This document shows, one piece after another, positions 1 to 8,453 of a stretch of 64,000 nt of DNA. Position 1 is the first letter of the stretch, and each line of letters opens with the position of its first letter. The stretch is from the NCBI RefSeq assembly GCF_018919265.1, contig NZ_JAHLQO010000003.1, forward strand, positions 310,001-374,000, in the 5' to 3' direction. The notes under the pieces were generated by a model. It did no database searches. It saw only the letters and a list, made by a program, of their open reading frames with translations, and was not told the origin of the DNA. This DNA is from Peptoniphilus ovalis (lineage in GTDB: Bacteria > Bacillota > Clostridia > Tissierellales > Peptoniphilaceae). The position numbers and the translations under genes were made by a program.

Positions 1-367
1 TATTGAAACTTATTGGCTTTATAATGCTAGAAATAAAGCTTAAATCAATTTCTTTTGTGACAACTTCATCATTCATAGGTCCTAAAAATCCAAAAGCCCT
101 AACTACATTGTCATATTCTTTTTTTATAATGCTCTCAACCTCTGGGCTGTTAAATTTAAAATTATAACTCTCAATTAAATCTTTATAGCTAAGTTCAAAA
201 TTATCATTTGAAGTATAAATTTCAGTTGGCCCATCAGCTCCACCGATTATTCCAATTGCACTAGCTTCATCATTTTTTATATTTTTGTATGGAAAATAAT
301 TTAAAATAAAAATTCCTACAATTCCTATTAAAAATGTTATTACTATTGCAGTTATGATTTTTCTCAT
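1..367 (-). CDS. Small membrane-anchored protein with OadB-like GGADGPT motif (3' end outside window)
   Basis: The reading frame starts at an ATG at 367 behind a strong GGAGGG ribosome binding site and stays open to the window edge, so the C-terminus is missing. An N-terminal hydrophobic helix (about residues 4-24) is followed by the motif AIGIIGGADGPTEIY at about residues 36-50. That glycine/aspartate motif is a hallmark of the beta subunit of sodium-pumping decarboxylases (OadB family), but the rest of this protein does not look like that many-pass subunit; it is one membrane helix plus a soluble domain. Function unknown. The neighbour at 538-726 carries a decayed version of the same motif, so the two are probably paralogues. 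I see the motif directly; any link to sodium transport is only inference. Confidence 0.6.
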   Translation of the reverse strand, partial: MRKIITAIVITFLIGIVGIFILNYFPYKNIKNDEASAIGIIGGADGPTEIYTSNDNFELSYKDLIESYNFKFNSPEVESIIKKEYDNVVRAFGFLGPMNDEVVTKEIDLSFISSIIKPISFN

Positions 368-537
368 ATTTCCCTCCAATAATATATAAAGAAGATATCA
401 CAAAACAACTTAATAAGTCAATAACAACCTTATTTATCAATATATAAATACTGTTTTCAATATAGTACATTTATTCTACAGATTTTTATTTTTCTCTTTT
501 GATGTATAATTAGAACTTCCTATTTTATAAAATTATC

Positions 538-726
538 TCACTTAAAATCTTCTACATCATCAATTGTTTTAATTTCTTCTGAATCTAGACTTCCAGCAAT
601 TATTCCAATAGAAGCTACTTCACTTGGCTTTCCATATTTAATTCTCATATATAGAACATCAATTAATTTAATAATTAAAAATAAAGAAATGATAAATAAA
701 GGCAATAATAAAATTAATTTTTTCAT
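538..726 (-). CDS. Short membrane peptide, paralogue of the 1-367 protein
   Basis: This 62-residue frame begins 14 bases after the trpS stop and has only a weak ribosome binding site, so it would rely on the trpS transcript. It has one hydrophobic helix (about residues 3-24) and then ASIGIIAGSLDSEEI, which lines up with the AIGIIGGADGPTEIY stretch of the gene further downstream. The conserved glycine-aspartate core has been lost. It could be a shortened duplicate or a peptide with its own role. I do not recognise a named family. Confidence 0.45.
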   Translation of the reverse strand: MKKLILLLPLFIISLFLIIKLIDVLYMRIKYGKPSEVASIGIIAGSLDSEEIKTIDDVEDFK

Positions 727-740
727 ATTAAATTCTAAAT

Positions 741-1730
741 CTATCTAGGTATAAATCCAACTTTCTTATATACTTTTCTAAGCATTTTATTTGCAAGATA
801 GCTTGCCTTATCTGCTCCTTCTTTATAAACTTTTTCTAGATATTCCTTGTCATTTCTAATTTCTTTATATCTTTCACGAAGTGGTCTAAGTCCTTCAACT
901 ACTACTTCTCCTAAGTCTTCTTTAAATTCTCCATAGCCAAGATTTTCATATTTCTTTACAATTTCTTCTGGACTCATACCTGAGAAAGAAGCGTGAATAT
1001 TTATTAAGTTTTTAAGTCCAGGTTGATCATCTGAATAATTAAATTCTCCAGATGAATCAGTTACTGCTCTTTTGATTTTCTTTCTTGTATCATCTTCTGA
1101 ATCGAGAATTAATATAAAGGCATCTTTATTTGAATCAGATTTACTCATTTTTGCACTTGGATCCTTAAGTGACATTATTCTCGCACCAACTTTTGGTGTC
1201 ATTATTTCAGGAATTGTAAATGTGTCTGAATATCTTGAGTTAAATCTTTGAGCTAAATCTCTTGTTATTTCAATATGTTGCTTTTGATCTTCTCCAACTG
1301 GAACATAAGAAGTTCCATATAGAAGAATATCAGCTGCCATAAGTACTGGGTAATTTAAAAGTCCTGCTTGCACATCAGTATATTTTTTTGACTTGTCTTT
1401 AAATTGAGTCATTCTTTGAAGTTGACCAAGACCAGTGATAGTGTTTAAAACCCAAGCAAGTTCAGCATGTTGTGGCACATGTGATTGAATATAAATTATT
1501 CCCTTTTCAGGATCAAGTCCTGCTGCAAGGTAAAGTGAAAGTACATCTAATGTGTTTTTTCTAAGATCCTTTGGCTCTTGAGGAACTGTTATTGCATGCA
1601 TATCAGCTATACAATAGAGACAATTATATTCATCTTGAAGCCCTATAAAATTTTTTAAGGCTCCTATATAATTTCCAATAGTGAGTGAACCTGAAGGTTG
1701 AATCCCACTATAAACTATTTTCTTATCCAT
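741..1730 (-). CDS. trpS: Tryptophanyl-tRNA synthetase
   Basis: Class I aminoacyl-tRNA synthetase that charges tRNA-Trp with tryptophan in the cytoplasm. The 329-residue length is normal for bacterial TrpRS. The HIGH-type signature appears as PSGSLTIGNYIG at about residues 12-23, and the KMSKS loop is intact (AKMSKSDSN near residue 195). The GEDQKQHIE stretch typical of TrpRS lies between them. It is the third gene of a tightly packed operon: the upstream CPBP protease overlaps it by 8 bases, and the amidohydrolase overlaps the protease by 4. No T-box leader is visible, because the gene has no intergenic region of its own. Confidence 0.97.
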   Translation of the reverse strand: MDKKIVYSGIQPSGSLTIGNYIGALKNFIGLQDEYNCLYCIADMHAITVPQEPKDLRKNTLDVLSLYLAAGLDPEKGIIYIQSHVPQHAELAWVLNTITGLGQLQRMTQFKDKSKKYTDVQAGLLNYPVLMAADILLYGTSYVPVGEDQKQHIEITRDLAQRFNSRYSDTFTIPEIMTPKVGARIMSLKDPSAKMSKSDSNKDAFILILDSEDDTRKKIKRAVTDSSGEFNYSDDQPGLKNLINIHASFSGMSPEEIVKKYENLGYGEFKEDLGEVVVEGLRPLRERYKEIRNDKEYLEKVYKEGADKASYLANKMLRKVYKKVGFIPR

Positions 1731-2565
1731 TTAATTTTTCCTTCTTTCTTTCTAAATAAAACATAATTAAAATACTAATAACTTCTATAAGTGTAACAAT
1801 AAAACTTCCCTCTGGTCCGTACACTTTATCACATATATTTGTATTTAATATTTCAAAATTTAATAAACTATTAAAACCATTAAACCCACTCACAGGTAAA
1901 CCATAAATAATTGCCATGGAAAAATTCCAACCTGCGTGAGCTCCACTGCATAACATGATATCTTCTTTATAAAATAATAATTTAGCAAAAAATATTCCAA
2001 CAAGAATAGTGTTGAAAGTTGATATAAAAGTAACTCCACTATTTGCTAAATGCAAAAGACCAAAAAATATTGACGGTATATATATTGCCACATTTTTACC
2101 ATATTTATCTAACAAAGCTCTTGTAAGCATTCCCCTTACTAGTAGCTCTTCTGAAGTTGACTGTATGAAAAATACTATAAAGTATGCTATGAAAAATAAA
2201 TTTAAATTTTTTAAATCTAAACCCTTAAAAGAAAATCCATTTAAGACTAGTGCAATTATTACAAAAGTTGAAATTTGTAAAAATCCAATTAAAAGTCCAA
2301 TGAAGATATTCTTTAATAAATTATCTTTTTTAATAAAAATATAACTAAGAGGCTTTTTCATAATATATTTAGTAATGAATAATGCTCCTAATAATTGCCC
2401 TGTAGTACCAAATAGCATTACTAAATTTGCATTTTCCCAATTACTGTTAAAAAATGTTTTACCATAAAATAAAAGAGATCCAAGCATCATAAACAGTCCA
2501 CTTAGAAGTACAATTGCAATTACTGATAATATTATTTTTACTAAGGTTTTAAAAAATTTTTTCAT
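1723..2565 (-). CDS. CPBP family intramembrane metalloprotease
   Basis: A 280-residue multi-pass membrane protein of the CPBP (Abi/CAAX-like) family. Motif 1 is SEELLVRG, with the glutamate pair at residues 139-140 and arginine 144; motif 2 is FGLLHLAN with a histidine near 172; the third is AHAGWNFSM near 210. Together these form the predicted metal site in the membrane. At least six hydrophobic helices surround them. Family members cleave prenylated or other membrane peptides, and some give self-immunity to bacteriocins; no substrate can be named here. Its ATG overlaps the amidohydrolase stop in an ATGA, and its end overlaps the trpS start, so the three are translationally coupled. Confidence 0.88.
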   Translation of the reverse strand: MKKFFKTLVKIILSVIAIVLLSGLFMMLGSLLFYGKTFFNSNWENANLVMLFGTTGQLLGALFITKYIMKKPLSYIFIKKDNLLKNIFIGLLIGFLQISTFVIIALVLNGFSFKGLDLKNLNLFFIAYFIVFFIQSTSEELLVRGMLTRALLDKYGKNVAIYIPSIFFGLLHLANSGVTFISTFNTILVGIFFAKLLFYKEDIMLCSGAHAGWNFSMAIIYGLPVSGFNGFNSLLNFEILNTNICDKVYGPEGSFIVTLIEVISILIMFYLERKKEKLNG

Positions 2566-3845
2566 CGATTTTTAATGTTCTCCCAAATTTCTATAACTTT
2601 TTCTCTAATTTTCTTTTCATCGATATTTACTATTTCTCTATTTCTCATAATAAATTTTCCGTCACAAATAACAGACTCTACATCATGAGAATTTGCTGAA
2701 TAAACTAGCGCTGATATTAAATTGTTTCTTGGTGTAAAGGAATTTGAATCCAAATTAAATATATTTAAATCAGCAGTATAACCTTCTTTTACTAGTCCAA
2801 GATTTTTAAATCCAAGAGCTTTCGCTCCATTAACTGTTGCCATTTTTAAAATCTCAATTGCAGGTACTGCCTTTTCATTCATTTCAACTGCTTTATTTAC
2901 AATTGCTCCAATGTGCATTTCCTCGATAAAGTCTTGATTATTATTTGAAGAATCCCCATCAGTACCCATTGCAATATTGATATTGTTCTTTAAAAGTTTG
3001 TCAATTGGAGTAAATCCACTTGCAAGCTTTAAATTAGAACTTGGATTGTAAACTGGATAAAACTCCTTATCCTTTACAAGTTCAATTTCTTCATCAGTGA
3101 TGTGAACACAGTGTGCTGCAATAATTTGTGAATCTAAATAACCTAGTGATGCTACATATTCAATAGGTGTCATTCCATAATCTTTTTTAGAATTTTCAAC
3201 TTCATTAATTGTTTCGGAAAGATGAATGTGAATTATGTTATCATAATTTTCCTTCGCTCTTTTTGAAATTTCTTTTAAAAATTCTGTGCTACAAGTATAA
3301 ATTGCATGTGGTGCTGGGACAACTTTTATTCTGCCATCACTTTTATTGTGATAATTTTTATACAAATCATCAAATTCTTTTAGCTTCTTTTCTCCTTCGC
3401 CGTCCACATCTGTCATGCCACGAGTTAGCACTCCTCTAATTCCAGATTCAATTGCTGCATCTCCAACTCTGTGCATTTCATAATACATGTCGCAAAAAGA
3501 GGTTACACCTGATTTTATGTTCTCAATAATTGAAAGCATTGAAGACCAATAAATATCTTCGGCGTTTAGTTTTGCTTCTATTGGCCAAATTTCTTGTTCG
3601 AGCCAATCCATTAATTTTAAATCATCGGCATAATTTCTAAAATAACTCATTCCAAGATGAGTGTGAGCATTGACAAAACCTGGAGTTAAAAGTTTATCCT
3701 CTCCATTAATAGTTTCATCTGCTTCTAAATTTAAATCTTTTCCAATTTTTTCAATCTTATTCCCATTGATAAAAATATCTGCATTATCAACTATTTTTTC
3801 ATTCTCAATATCTAAATAAGAAATATTTTTTATAAGTACGCTCAT
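2562..3845 (-). CDS. mtaD: Amidohydrolase, methylthioadenosine/S-adenosylhomocysteine deaminase type
   Basis: A 427-residue metal-dependent hydrolase of the TRZ/ATZ group. Metal ligands are visible: NAHTHLGM near residue 60, HIHLSET near 210, AAHCVHI near 245 and GTDGDSSNNN near 297. The usual small beta-sandwich halves sit at both ends. MtaD enzymes deaminate methylthioadenosine or S-adenosylhomocysteine to the inosyl compounds, part of methionine/SAM recycling. Related enzymes deaminate other purine-like rings, so the substrate is inferred. It is first in the operon with CPBP and trpS. The start ATG has a GGAGGAATT ribosome binding site, and a TATAAT-like box (plus-strand 3864-3869) lies just upstream on the minus strand. 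Confidence 0.85.
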   Translation of the reverse strand: MSVLIKNISYLDIENEKIVDNADIFINGNKIEKIGKDLNLEADETINGEDKLLTPGFVNAHTHLGMSYFRNYADDLKLMDWLEQEIWPIEAKLNAEDIYWSSMLSIIENIKSGVTSFCDMYYEMHRVGDAAIESGIRGVLTRGMTDVDGEGEKKLKEFDDLYKNYHNKSDGRIKVVPAPHAIYTCSTEFLKEISKRAKENYDNIIHIHLSETINEVENSKKDYGMTPIEYVASLGYLDSQIIAAHCVHITDEEIELVKDKEFYPVYNPSSNLKLASGFTPIDKLLKNNINIAMGTDGDSSNNNQDFIEEMHIGAIVNKAVEMNEKAVPAIEILKMATVNGAKALGFKNLGLVKEGYTADLNIFNLDSNSFTPRNNLISALVYSANSHDVESVICDGKFIMRNREIVNIDEKKIREKVIEIWENIKNR

Positions 3846-3903
3846 AATTCCTCCAATAAAAATATTATATCAAAGATTAGAAAGTTTTTTTAGTAAGATT
3901 AAA

Positions 3904-3939
3904 TTGTTTATTGTATTTCATATTTGATATAATAATTTT
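3904..3939 (+). promoter_or_regulatory. Promoter abutting the start codon of the TRIC-like gene
   Basis: TTGTTT at 3904-3909 and TATAAT at 3928-3933 are 18 bases apart. The -10 box ends only 6 bases before the ATG at 3940, and there is no purine-rich ribosome binding site. Transcription would therefore start at or next to the ATG, giving a leaderless message. Confidence 0.5.
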
Positions 3940-4587
3940 ATGAATGGAAATTATCTCGATTTAAATGTAATTTTTGATATTATTGGCACAATTGCCTTTG
4001 CAATATCTGGCGCAATACTTGGTGCAAGAAAAAATATGGATATCCTTGGTGTTATTGTACTTGGACTTGTAACAGCTCTTGGAGGTGGATTTGTAAGAGA
4101 CCTTGTCCTTGGAATTAATCCACCAAAGATGTTTCAAGATTCAACTAATGCAATAATCTCAACTATATCTGCAGTAATTGTATTTTTATATTATTCAATA
4201 AGACTTGATATAATAAATAGAAATTGGATTAAGTCTATGAATTCTCTTATGACAATTTTTGATACAATTGGTCTTGCTTCCTTTACAATCACAGGAATTA
4301 GTACTGCCCTATCTCTTGGATATGACAAGAAATTTCTTTTAATTTTTGTCGGAACTATAACAGGAGTTGGCGGCGGAATGATAAGAGATGTGCTCTCTGG
4401 TTCAATTCCCTTTATTTTTAAGGAACAAATTTATGCAGGCGCCTGCATATTAGGGGCAATCGTATTTATAATTTGTTACAACTTTTTAAATTATGAAGCT
4501 TCAATGATAATTTCTTTTTTTGCAGTTTTAATTATAAGACTAATTGCAGTTAAGAGAAATTGGAATTTGCCAAAGATATCAAATTAG
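3940..4587 (+). CDS. Trimeric intracellular cation channel (TRIC/YadS) family protein
   Basis: A 215-residue membrane protein built from two homologous three-helix halves plus a seventh helix. Each half has the family glycine-rich bend followed by an arginine: LGGGFVRDLV at about 49-58 and VGGGMIRDVL at about 143-152. Prokaryotic TRIC proteins form trimeric potassium/cation pores in the plasma membrane. It is expressed divergently from mtaD and ended by a terminator at 4590. It seems to lack a leader (see the promoter entry). Confidence 0.88.
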   Translation: MNGNYLDLNVIFDIIGTIAFAISGAILGARKNMDILGVIVLGLVTALGGGFVRDLVLGINPPKMFQDSTNAIISTISAVIVFLYYSIRLDIINRNWIKSMNSLMTIFDTIGLASFTITGISTALSLGYDKKFLLIFVGTITGVGGGMIRDVLSGSIPFIFKEQIYAGACILGAIVFIICYNFLNYEASMIISFFAVLIIRLIAVKRNWNLPKISN

Positions 4588-4589
4588 TA

Positions 4590-4612
4590 ATCCCCATTCT
4601 GGGGATTTTTAT
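4590..4612 (+). terminator. Rho-independent terminator after the TRIC gene
   Basis: ATCCCC at 4590-4595 pairs with GGGGAT at 4601-4606 around a 5-base loop and is followed by a T-run. It separates the channel gene from the next operon. Confidence 0.8.
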
Positions 4613-4628
4613 TTTTTAAGGAGGAATT

Positions 4629-4940
4629 ATGGCAGTAGCAGAATTAACACTTATACCTATTGGAACAGAAAAAACTTCAGTAAGCCCCTATATAGCAGCT
4701 GCACTTGATGCAATTGGTGAAGTTGAAGGCTTAAGTTACGAACTAAATCCAATGGGCACAATTTTATCTCACAGAGATTTAGGTGTCTTATATAATGTTA
4801 TAAGAAAAATGCAAGAATCAGTTTTTGAAAATGGAGCAAATAGAGTTTACTCAGTAATTAAAATTGACGATAGACGCGACAAAGATTATACATTTAAAGA
4901 TAAAGTTAAATCAGTTAATGAAAAAAGACTTACAAAATAA
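4629..4940 (+). CDS. Thiamine-binding (MTH1187/YkoF-type) protein
   Basis: A 103-residue soluble protein of the MTH1187/YqgV family, with the expected ferredoxin-like pattern: AVAELTLIPIGTE at the N-terminus, then SPYIAAALDAI, and the conserved PMGTILSHRDLG. Structures of family members bind thiamine-like ligands, but the physiological role is not settled. It has a strong GGAGG site and lies 18 bases before the P1 peptidase gene, so the two are likely co-transcribed. Confidence 0.8.
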   Translation: MAVAELTLIPIGTEKTSVSPYIAAALDAIGEVEGLSYELNPMGTILSHRDLGVLYNVIRKMQESVFENGANRVYSVIKIDDRRDKDYTFKDKVKSVNEKRLTK

Positions 4941-4958
4941 TTATACTTTGGAGGAATT

Positions 4959-5921
4959 ATGTATCAAGGATTTTTAACAGATGTCGGTGGAGTTAAGCTT
5001 GGACATAGCCAAGACTTAGAAGCTCTAACTGGCGTTTCAGTAGTTTTATGTGAAGAAGGATTTACAGCAGGTGTCGATGTACGTGGAGCAGGTCCAGGAA
5101 CTAGAGAGACTGATCTACTTCGCGCAGAAAATTTAGTACAAAAAATTCATGGTCTTTTCTTAACAGGTGGCTCAGCCTACGGACTTGATGTCGGTGGTGG
5201 AATTATGAAATATCTCGAAGAAAAAGGTCATGGTTTTGATGTAGGAGTTGGGCTTGTTCCCATTGTACCTGGTGCAGTTTTATTTGATTTAGCAGTTGGA
5301 GATTCTAAAATTCGCCCTGACTTTAAAATGGGATATAAGGCATGTCAAAATGCAAAAGAAAAAGATGAAACTATGGGAAATTACGGCGCAGGAACTGGAG
5401 CAAGCGTTGGAAAAATTTTAGGTAATGACTATGCCATGAAAACTGGAATTGGTCAATCATCTCTTAAAGTTGGAGATTTAGTTGTATCTTCTATTGTTGC
5501 ACTTAATGCCCTTGGAGACATATATGATTATGAAAAGGGCGAAAGAATTGCAGGAGTTTACGATAGAGAAAATAAAAAGTTTTTAAATACAAATGAACTT
5601 TACGAAAATAAGTTTAAGGGATATAATCAAAGTGTTAGCCTTGCAAATACAACAATATCTGTAATTGCAACTAATGCAAAACTCTCTAAGGCAAATTGTA
5701 ACAAAATTTCTCAAATGGCTCATGATGGATATGCAAGAAGTATAAATCCAGTGCATACTATGAATGACGGAGACACAATTTTTACAATTGCATCAGGTGA
5801 AGTAGAATCAGATATTAATTTAATTGGAATACTAGCAGCAAAATCAATTTCAAGATCTATTGCAAATGCAGTATATTCAAGTTGTGATTGCGGAGGGCTC
5901 GTAAGTTATAATAGCATCTAA
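4959..5921 (+). CDS. P1 family peptidase (DmpA/BapA-like, S58 fold)
   Basis: A 320-residue member of the DmpA/BapA family of self-cleaving N-terminal nucleophile aminopeptidases. The family glycine-rich stretches RGAGPGTRETDLL (near 42-54) and LTGGSAYGLD (near 68-77) are present. The likely processing site, with a threonine nucleophile, is ANTTISVIATNA near residues 229-240. Several relatives release beta-alanine or D-amino acids from peptides and amides. It lies directly upstream of a transporter component and a pantothenate kinase-like gene. Pantothenate contains beta-alanine, so a role in splitting pantetheine-like amides is an attractive but unproven idea. Confidence 0.85.
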   Translation: MYQGFLTDVGGVKLGHSQDLEALTGVSVVLCEEGFTAGVDVRGAGPGTRETDLLRAENLVQKIHGLFLTGGSAYGLDVGGGIMKYLEEKGHGFDVGVGLVPIVPGAVLFDLAVGDSKIRPDFKMGYKACQNAKEKDETMGNYGAGTGASVGKILGNDYAMKTGIGQSSLKVGDLVVSSIVALNALGDIYDYEKGERIAGVYDRENKKFLNTNELYENKFKGYNQSVSLANTTISVIATNAKLSKANCNKISQMAHDGYARSINPVHTMNDGDTIFTIASGEVESDINLIGILAAKSISRSIANAVYSSCDCGGLVSYNSI

Positions 5922-5971
5922 AGATGCATGAATTTTGAAGGGTATCTAAATGAACCCTATCGGAGGTACAA

Positions 5972-6721
5972 ATGAATAAAACTACTGTAAGAAACAGAAA
6001 GCTAGTAATAGCTTCAATGCTTGGCGCAATAACAATTGTGCTTGGAATGACACCACTGGGAATTATTCCACTTGGATTTATAAATCCAACTACTATGCAC
6101 ATACCAGTCATAGTAGCAGCAATTGCTGAAGGTCCCCTAGTGGGAGCACTTGTTGGACTTATTTTTGGGATTTCATCTCTTCTCAATGCAATTTTAAGAA
6201 ATGCAAGTCCTGTGGCATTTGTATTTTACAATCCACTCATTTCTATTTTGCCAAGAGTGCTAATTGGAATAACAACTTATTATTCCTATGCAGCTTTCCA
6301 AAATTTAAGTCATAAGAATTTGAGAAACTTAGCAAAAGTTCTTTGGGCTTTAGTTGCAGCCTTTCTAGGATTTTTACTTTACAAGAACATCTCAACTGGT
6401 GCAAGCTTAGTTCAAATTACTGCAGTGTCAATTCTTCTTTTAATTTGTTTGGGATTTTTCATATATTCCTTTAAAACAAGCGAAGAAGACTTCCCTATTG
6501 CAATCGGTGCTTTTGTCGGATCTATGACTAACACTGTGCTTGTACTTGGCGGAATTTACTTAATCTATGCTCAAAAGTATGTAGAAGCTTTAAATATTCC
6601 AATTGAGACTGCAAAGTCTGCAATCCTTGGTGTTTCTATTACTTCAGGAATACCTGAGGCAATACTTTCTGTTATAATTACAACAGCTGTTATAAAAGCA
6701 TTAAAATCAAGGAGGAGTTAG
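5972..6721 (+). CDS. ECF transporter S component, probably for pantothenate
   Basis: A 249-residue hydrophobic protein with about six membrane helices, and the S-component pattern of a short cytoplasmic N-terminus followed by an ALGAITIVLGMTPLG-like first helix. The NPTTMHIPVIVAAI stretch is shared by ECF vitamin-binding subunits. Such subunits bind a vitamin and dock onto the shared EcfT/EcfA module, which is not encoded in this window. The coaX-like gene begins one base after its stop, pointing to pantothenate (PanT type) as substrate. That assignment rests on context. The ribosome binding site CGGAGG is strong. Confidence 0.8.
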   Translation: MNKTTVRNRKLVIASMLGAITIVLGMTPLGIIPLGFINPTTMHIPVIVAAIAEGPLVGALVGLIFGISSLLNAILRNASPVAFVFYNPLISILPRVLIGITTYYSYAAFQNLSHKNLRNLAKVLWALVAAFLGFLLYKNISTGASLVQITAVSILLLICLGFFIYSFKTSEEDFPIAIGAFVGSMTNTVLVLGGIYLIYAQKYVEALNIPIETAKSAILGVSITSGIPEAILSVIITTAVIKALKSRRS

Positions 6722-6722
6722 A

Positions 6723-7490
6723 ATGCTACTTGCAATTGATGTTGAAAATAAAAATACAATCTTTGGACTTTTTGAAGATGACAAACTTCTCACAAGTTTT
6801 TCCGTGAAAACTGACAGACAAAGAACTGTAGAAGAAATTAGCCTTACAATAAAACTAATTTTAATGGATAGAGATATGAATTTATCAAAAGTTGATGAGG
6901 TTATAGTTTCTACAGTTGTGCCAGAATTACAACAAACTTATGATATGTTATCTAAAGATATAACAAAAAAACCTGCCAAATTTATATCAGCAGGACTTAA
7001 AGTTGGAATAAATATAAAATGTGAAAATCCAAAGAGCGTTGGCTCAGATAGAGTTATAAGATCAGTTGCAGCTTCTAATAAATATAAAGAAAATATAATA
7101 ATAATATCTGCATCATCTATTACTACAATTGATTTTATAAGTAATAAAAAAGAATTTATGGGAGGACTTATTCTTCCGGGAATAGATTTGTTCCAAAAAT
7201 CACTTTATTCTGAATCATCAAAACTTCCAAGAGTTGATATAAAAGCATCAGAAAAAGTTGTTGGCAATAGTACAGTAAATGCCATGCAAAATGGAATTTA
7301 TCACGGGTATAAAAATGCCGTAGTTGGAATAATAGAAGACATATTAAAAGAATATTCTCTTAAAAAAGAAGACACAAAAATTATAGTAACTGGTTCACAT
7401 GCAGAATATTTAAAAAACAATAAGTTTGATTTTATTGTAGAAAAAGATTTAGGACTTTATGGACTAAATATAATAAATAGTTTAAATTAA
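6723..7490 (+). CDS. coaX: Type III pantothenate kinase-like protein (diverged CoaX)
   Basis: A 255-residue protein matching CoaX along its length. CoaX phosphorylates pantothenate, the first step of coenzyme A synthesis. Conserved parts include the GSDRVIRS stretch, which holds the family's catalytic aspartate, and the MGGLILPGI segment. Two key motifs are altered: the usual DVGNTNT phosphate loop reads DVENKNT, and the usual VVDFGTATTFD reads IISASSITTID, losing an aspartate and a glycine. It may be a kinase with changed ATP use or a regulatory paralogue. It is coupled to the ECF gene by one base and ended by a shared terminator. Confidence 0.82.
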   Translation: MLLAIDVENKNTIFGLFEDDKLLTSFSVKTDRQRTVEEISLTIKLILMDRDMNLSKVDEVIVSTVVPELQQTYDMLSKDITKKPAKFISAGLKVGINIKCENPKSVGSDRVIRSVAASNKYKENIIIISASSITTIDFISNKKEFMGGLILPGIDLFQKSLYSESSKLPRVDIKASEKVVGNSTVNAMQNGIYHGYKNAVVGIIEDILKEYSLKKEDTKIIVTGSHAEYLKNNKFDFIVEKDLGLYGLNIINSLN

Positions 7491-7494
7491 AATT

Positions 7495-7518
7495 AGCCTC
7501 GCTTATACGAGGCTTTAT
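7495..7518. terminator. Bidirectional terminator between coaX and murI
   Basis: AGCCTCG (7495-7501) pairs with CGAGGCT (7508-7514) over a 6-base loop. T-runs on one side and A-runs on the other let it serve the two convergent genes. Confidence 0.85.
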
Positions 7519-8348
7519 TTTATATATTTAATTAAATTTTCATTACTTACTTGATGGAATTTAAGAGTAAAGTCTGACAAATCTACAATTTTTTTCATTG
7601 TAAATTTAAACAAATCAATATCTCCAGTAATATAGAAATCTATTGTTCTATTTGGAATTTCTTCATTATCAAAAGGAATCTTTAGCTCATCCATTGCATC
7701 TAAAACAGTTTTATAAGCCGGATCTACAAATAAAACCTCTCTTCCCATCTCCTTTAAAACTCTTTTGAAAGAAAACTCTACAATTGGATAATGAGTGCAA
7801 CCTAAAATCAAAGTGTCATAATCAAAATCTTCAAACTCATCTAAGTATTTTTTCACAATTGGGTCAATGTACTCTCTTTTAAATCTCCCCTGCTCCACTG
7901 CAATAGTTAAGTCTGGACAGTAAACTGATTTTAAAGTTATCTCCGGATCTAGTTTTTTTATTTTCTTTTCATAAAAACCACTTTTTACAGTTGCCTTTGT
8001 TGCAACAAGTCCAATTTTTTTGTTTTTTGTCCTTTCAATTGCATTTTCTGCACCAGGATCAACTACACCTAGGATTGGATAATCATAAATCTTTCTAGTA
8101 GCACTTAGACCATAACTTGTGGCGGTGTTACAAGCAATAATTGAAAGCTCAACATTTAAATCTTTTAGAAAACCCATTGCTTCAATTGAAAACTGTCTAA
8201 TTTCAGAAGGAGTCTTTGCACCATAGGGCATTCTCGCAGTGTCTGCAAAAAAAGCAAAATTTTTATTTTTTATTTTATTTAAAGCAACTTTTAAAACAGA
8301 GAGTCCGCCGACACCACTGTCATAAAAGCCAATAAGATTTTTTTTCAT
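7515..8348 (-). CDS. murI: Glutamate racemase
   Basis: Makes D-glutamate for peptidoglycan from L-glutamate without a cofactor. The two catalytic cysteines sit in ACNTATSYG (near residue 73) and LGCTHYPI (near 183), and the N-terminal FYDSGVGGLSVLK is diagnostic. I use the ATG at 8348 (277 residues), which gives an AAGAG site nine bases upstream; a TTG three codons earlier is less likely. Transcription is monocistronic as far as can be seen. Confidence 0.95.
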   Translation of the reverse strand: MKKNLIGFYDSGVGGLSVLKVALNKIKNKNFAFFADTARMPYGAKTPSEIRQFSIEAMGFLKDLNVELSIIACNTATSYGLSATRKIYDYPILGVVDPGAENAIERTKNKKIGLVATKATVKSGFYEKKIKKLDPEITLKSVYCPDLTIAVEQGRFKREYIDPIVKKYLDEFEDFDYDTLILGCTHYPIVEFSFKRVLKEMGREVLFVDPAYKTVLDAMDELKIPFDNEEIPNRTIDFYITGDIDLFKFTMKKIVDLSDFTLKFHQVSNENLIKYIK

Positions 8349-8453
8349 ATTTATCAACTCTTAATATATAATACTATAAAAATTATAATACAAAAAGAAT
8401 AAAAATATATAGTATTAATGTGAATTTATTATTAAAATGACTGAAATAAAATC

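Noticed and set aside
5922-5971. Possible riboswitch before the ECF gene
   Set aside because: Only a 4-base AGGG/CCCT pairing is visible in 50 bases; too short for any known vitamin riboswitch.
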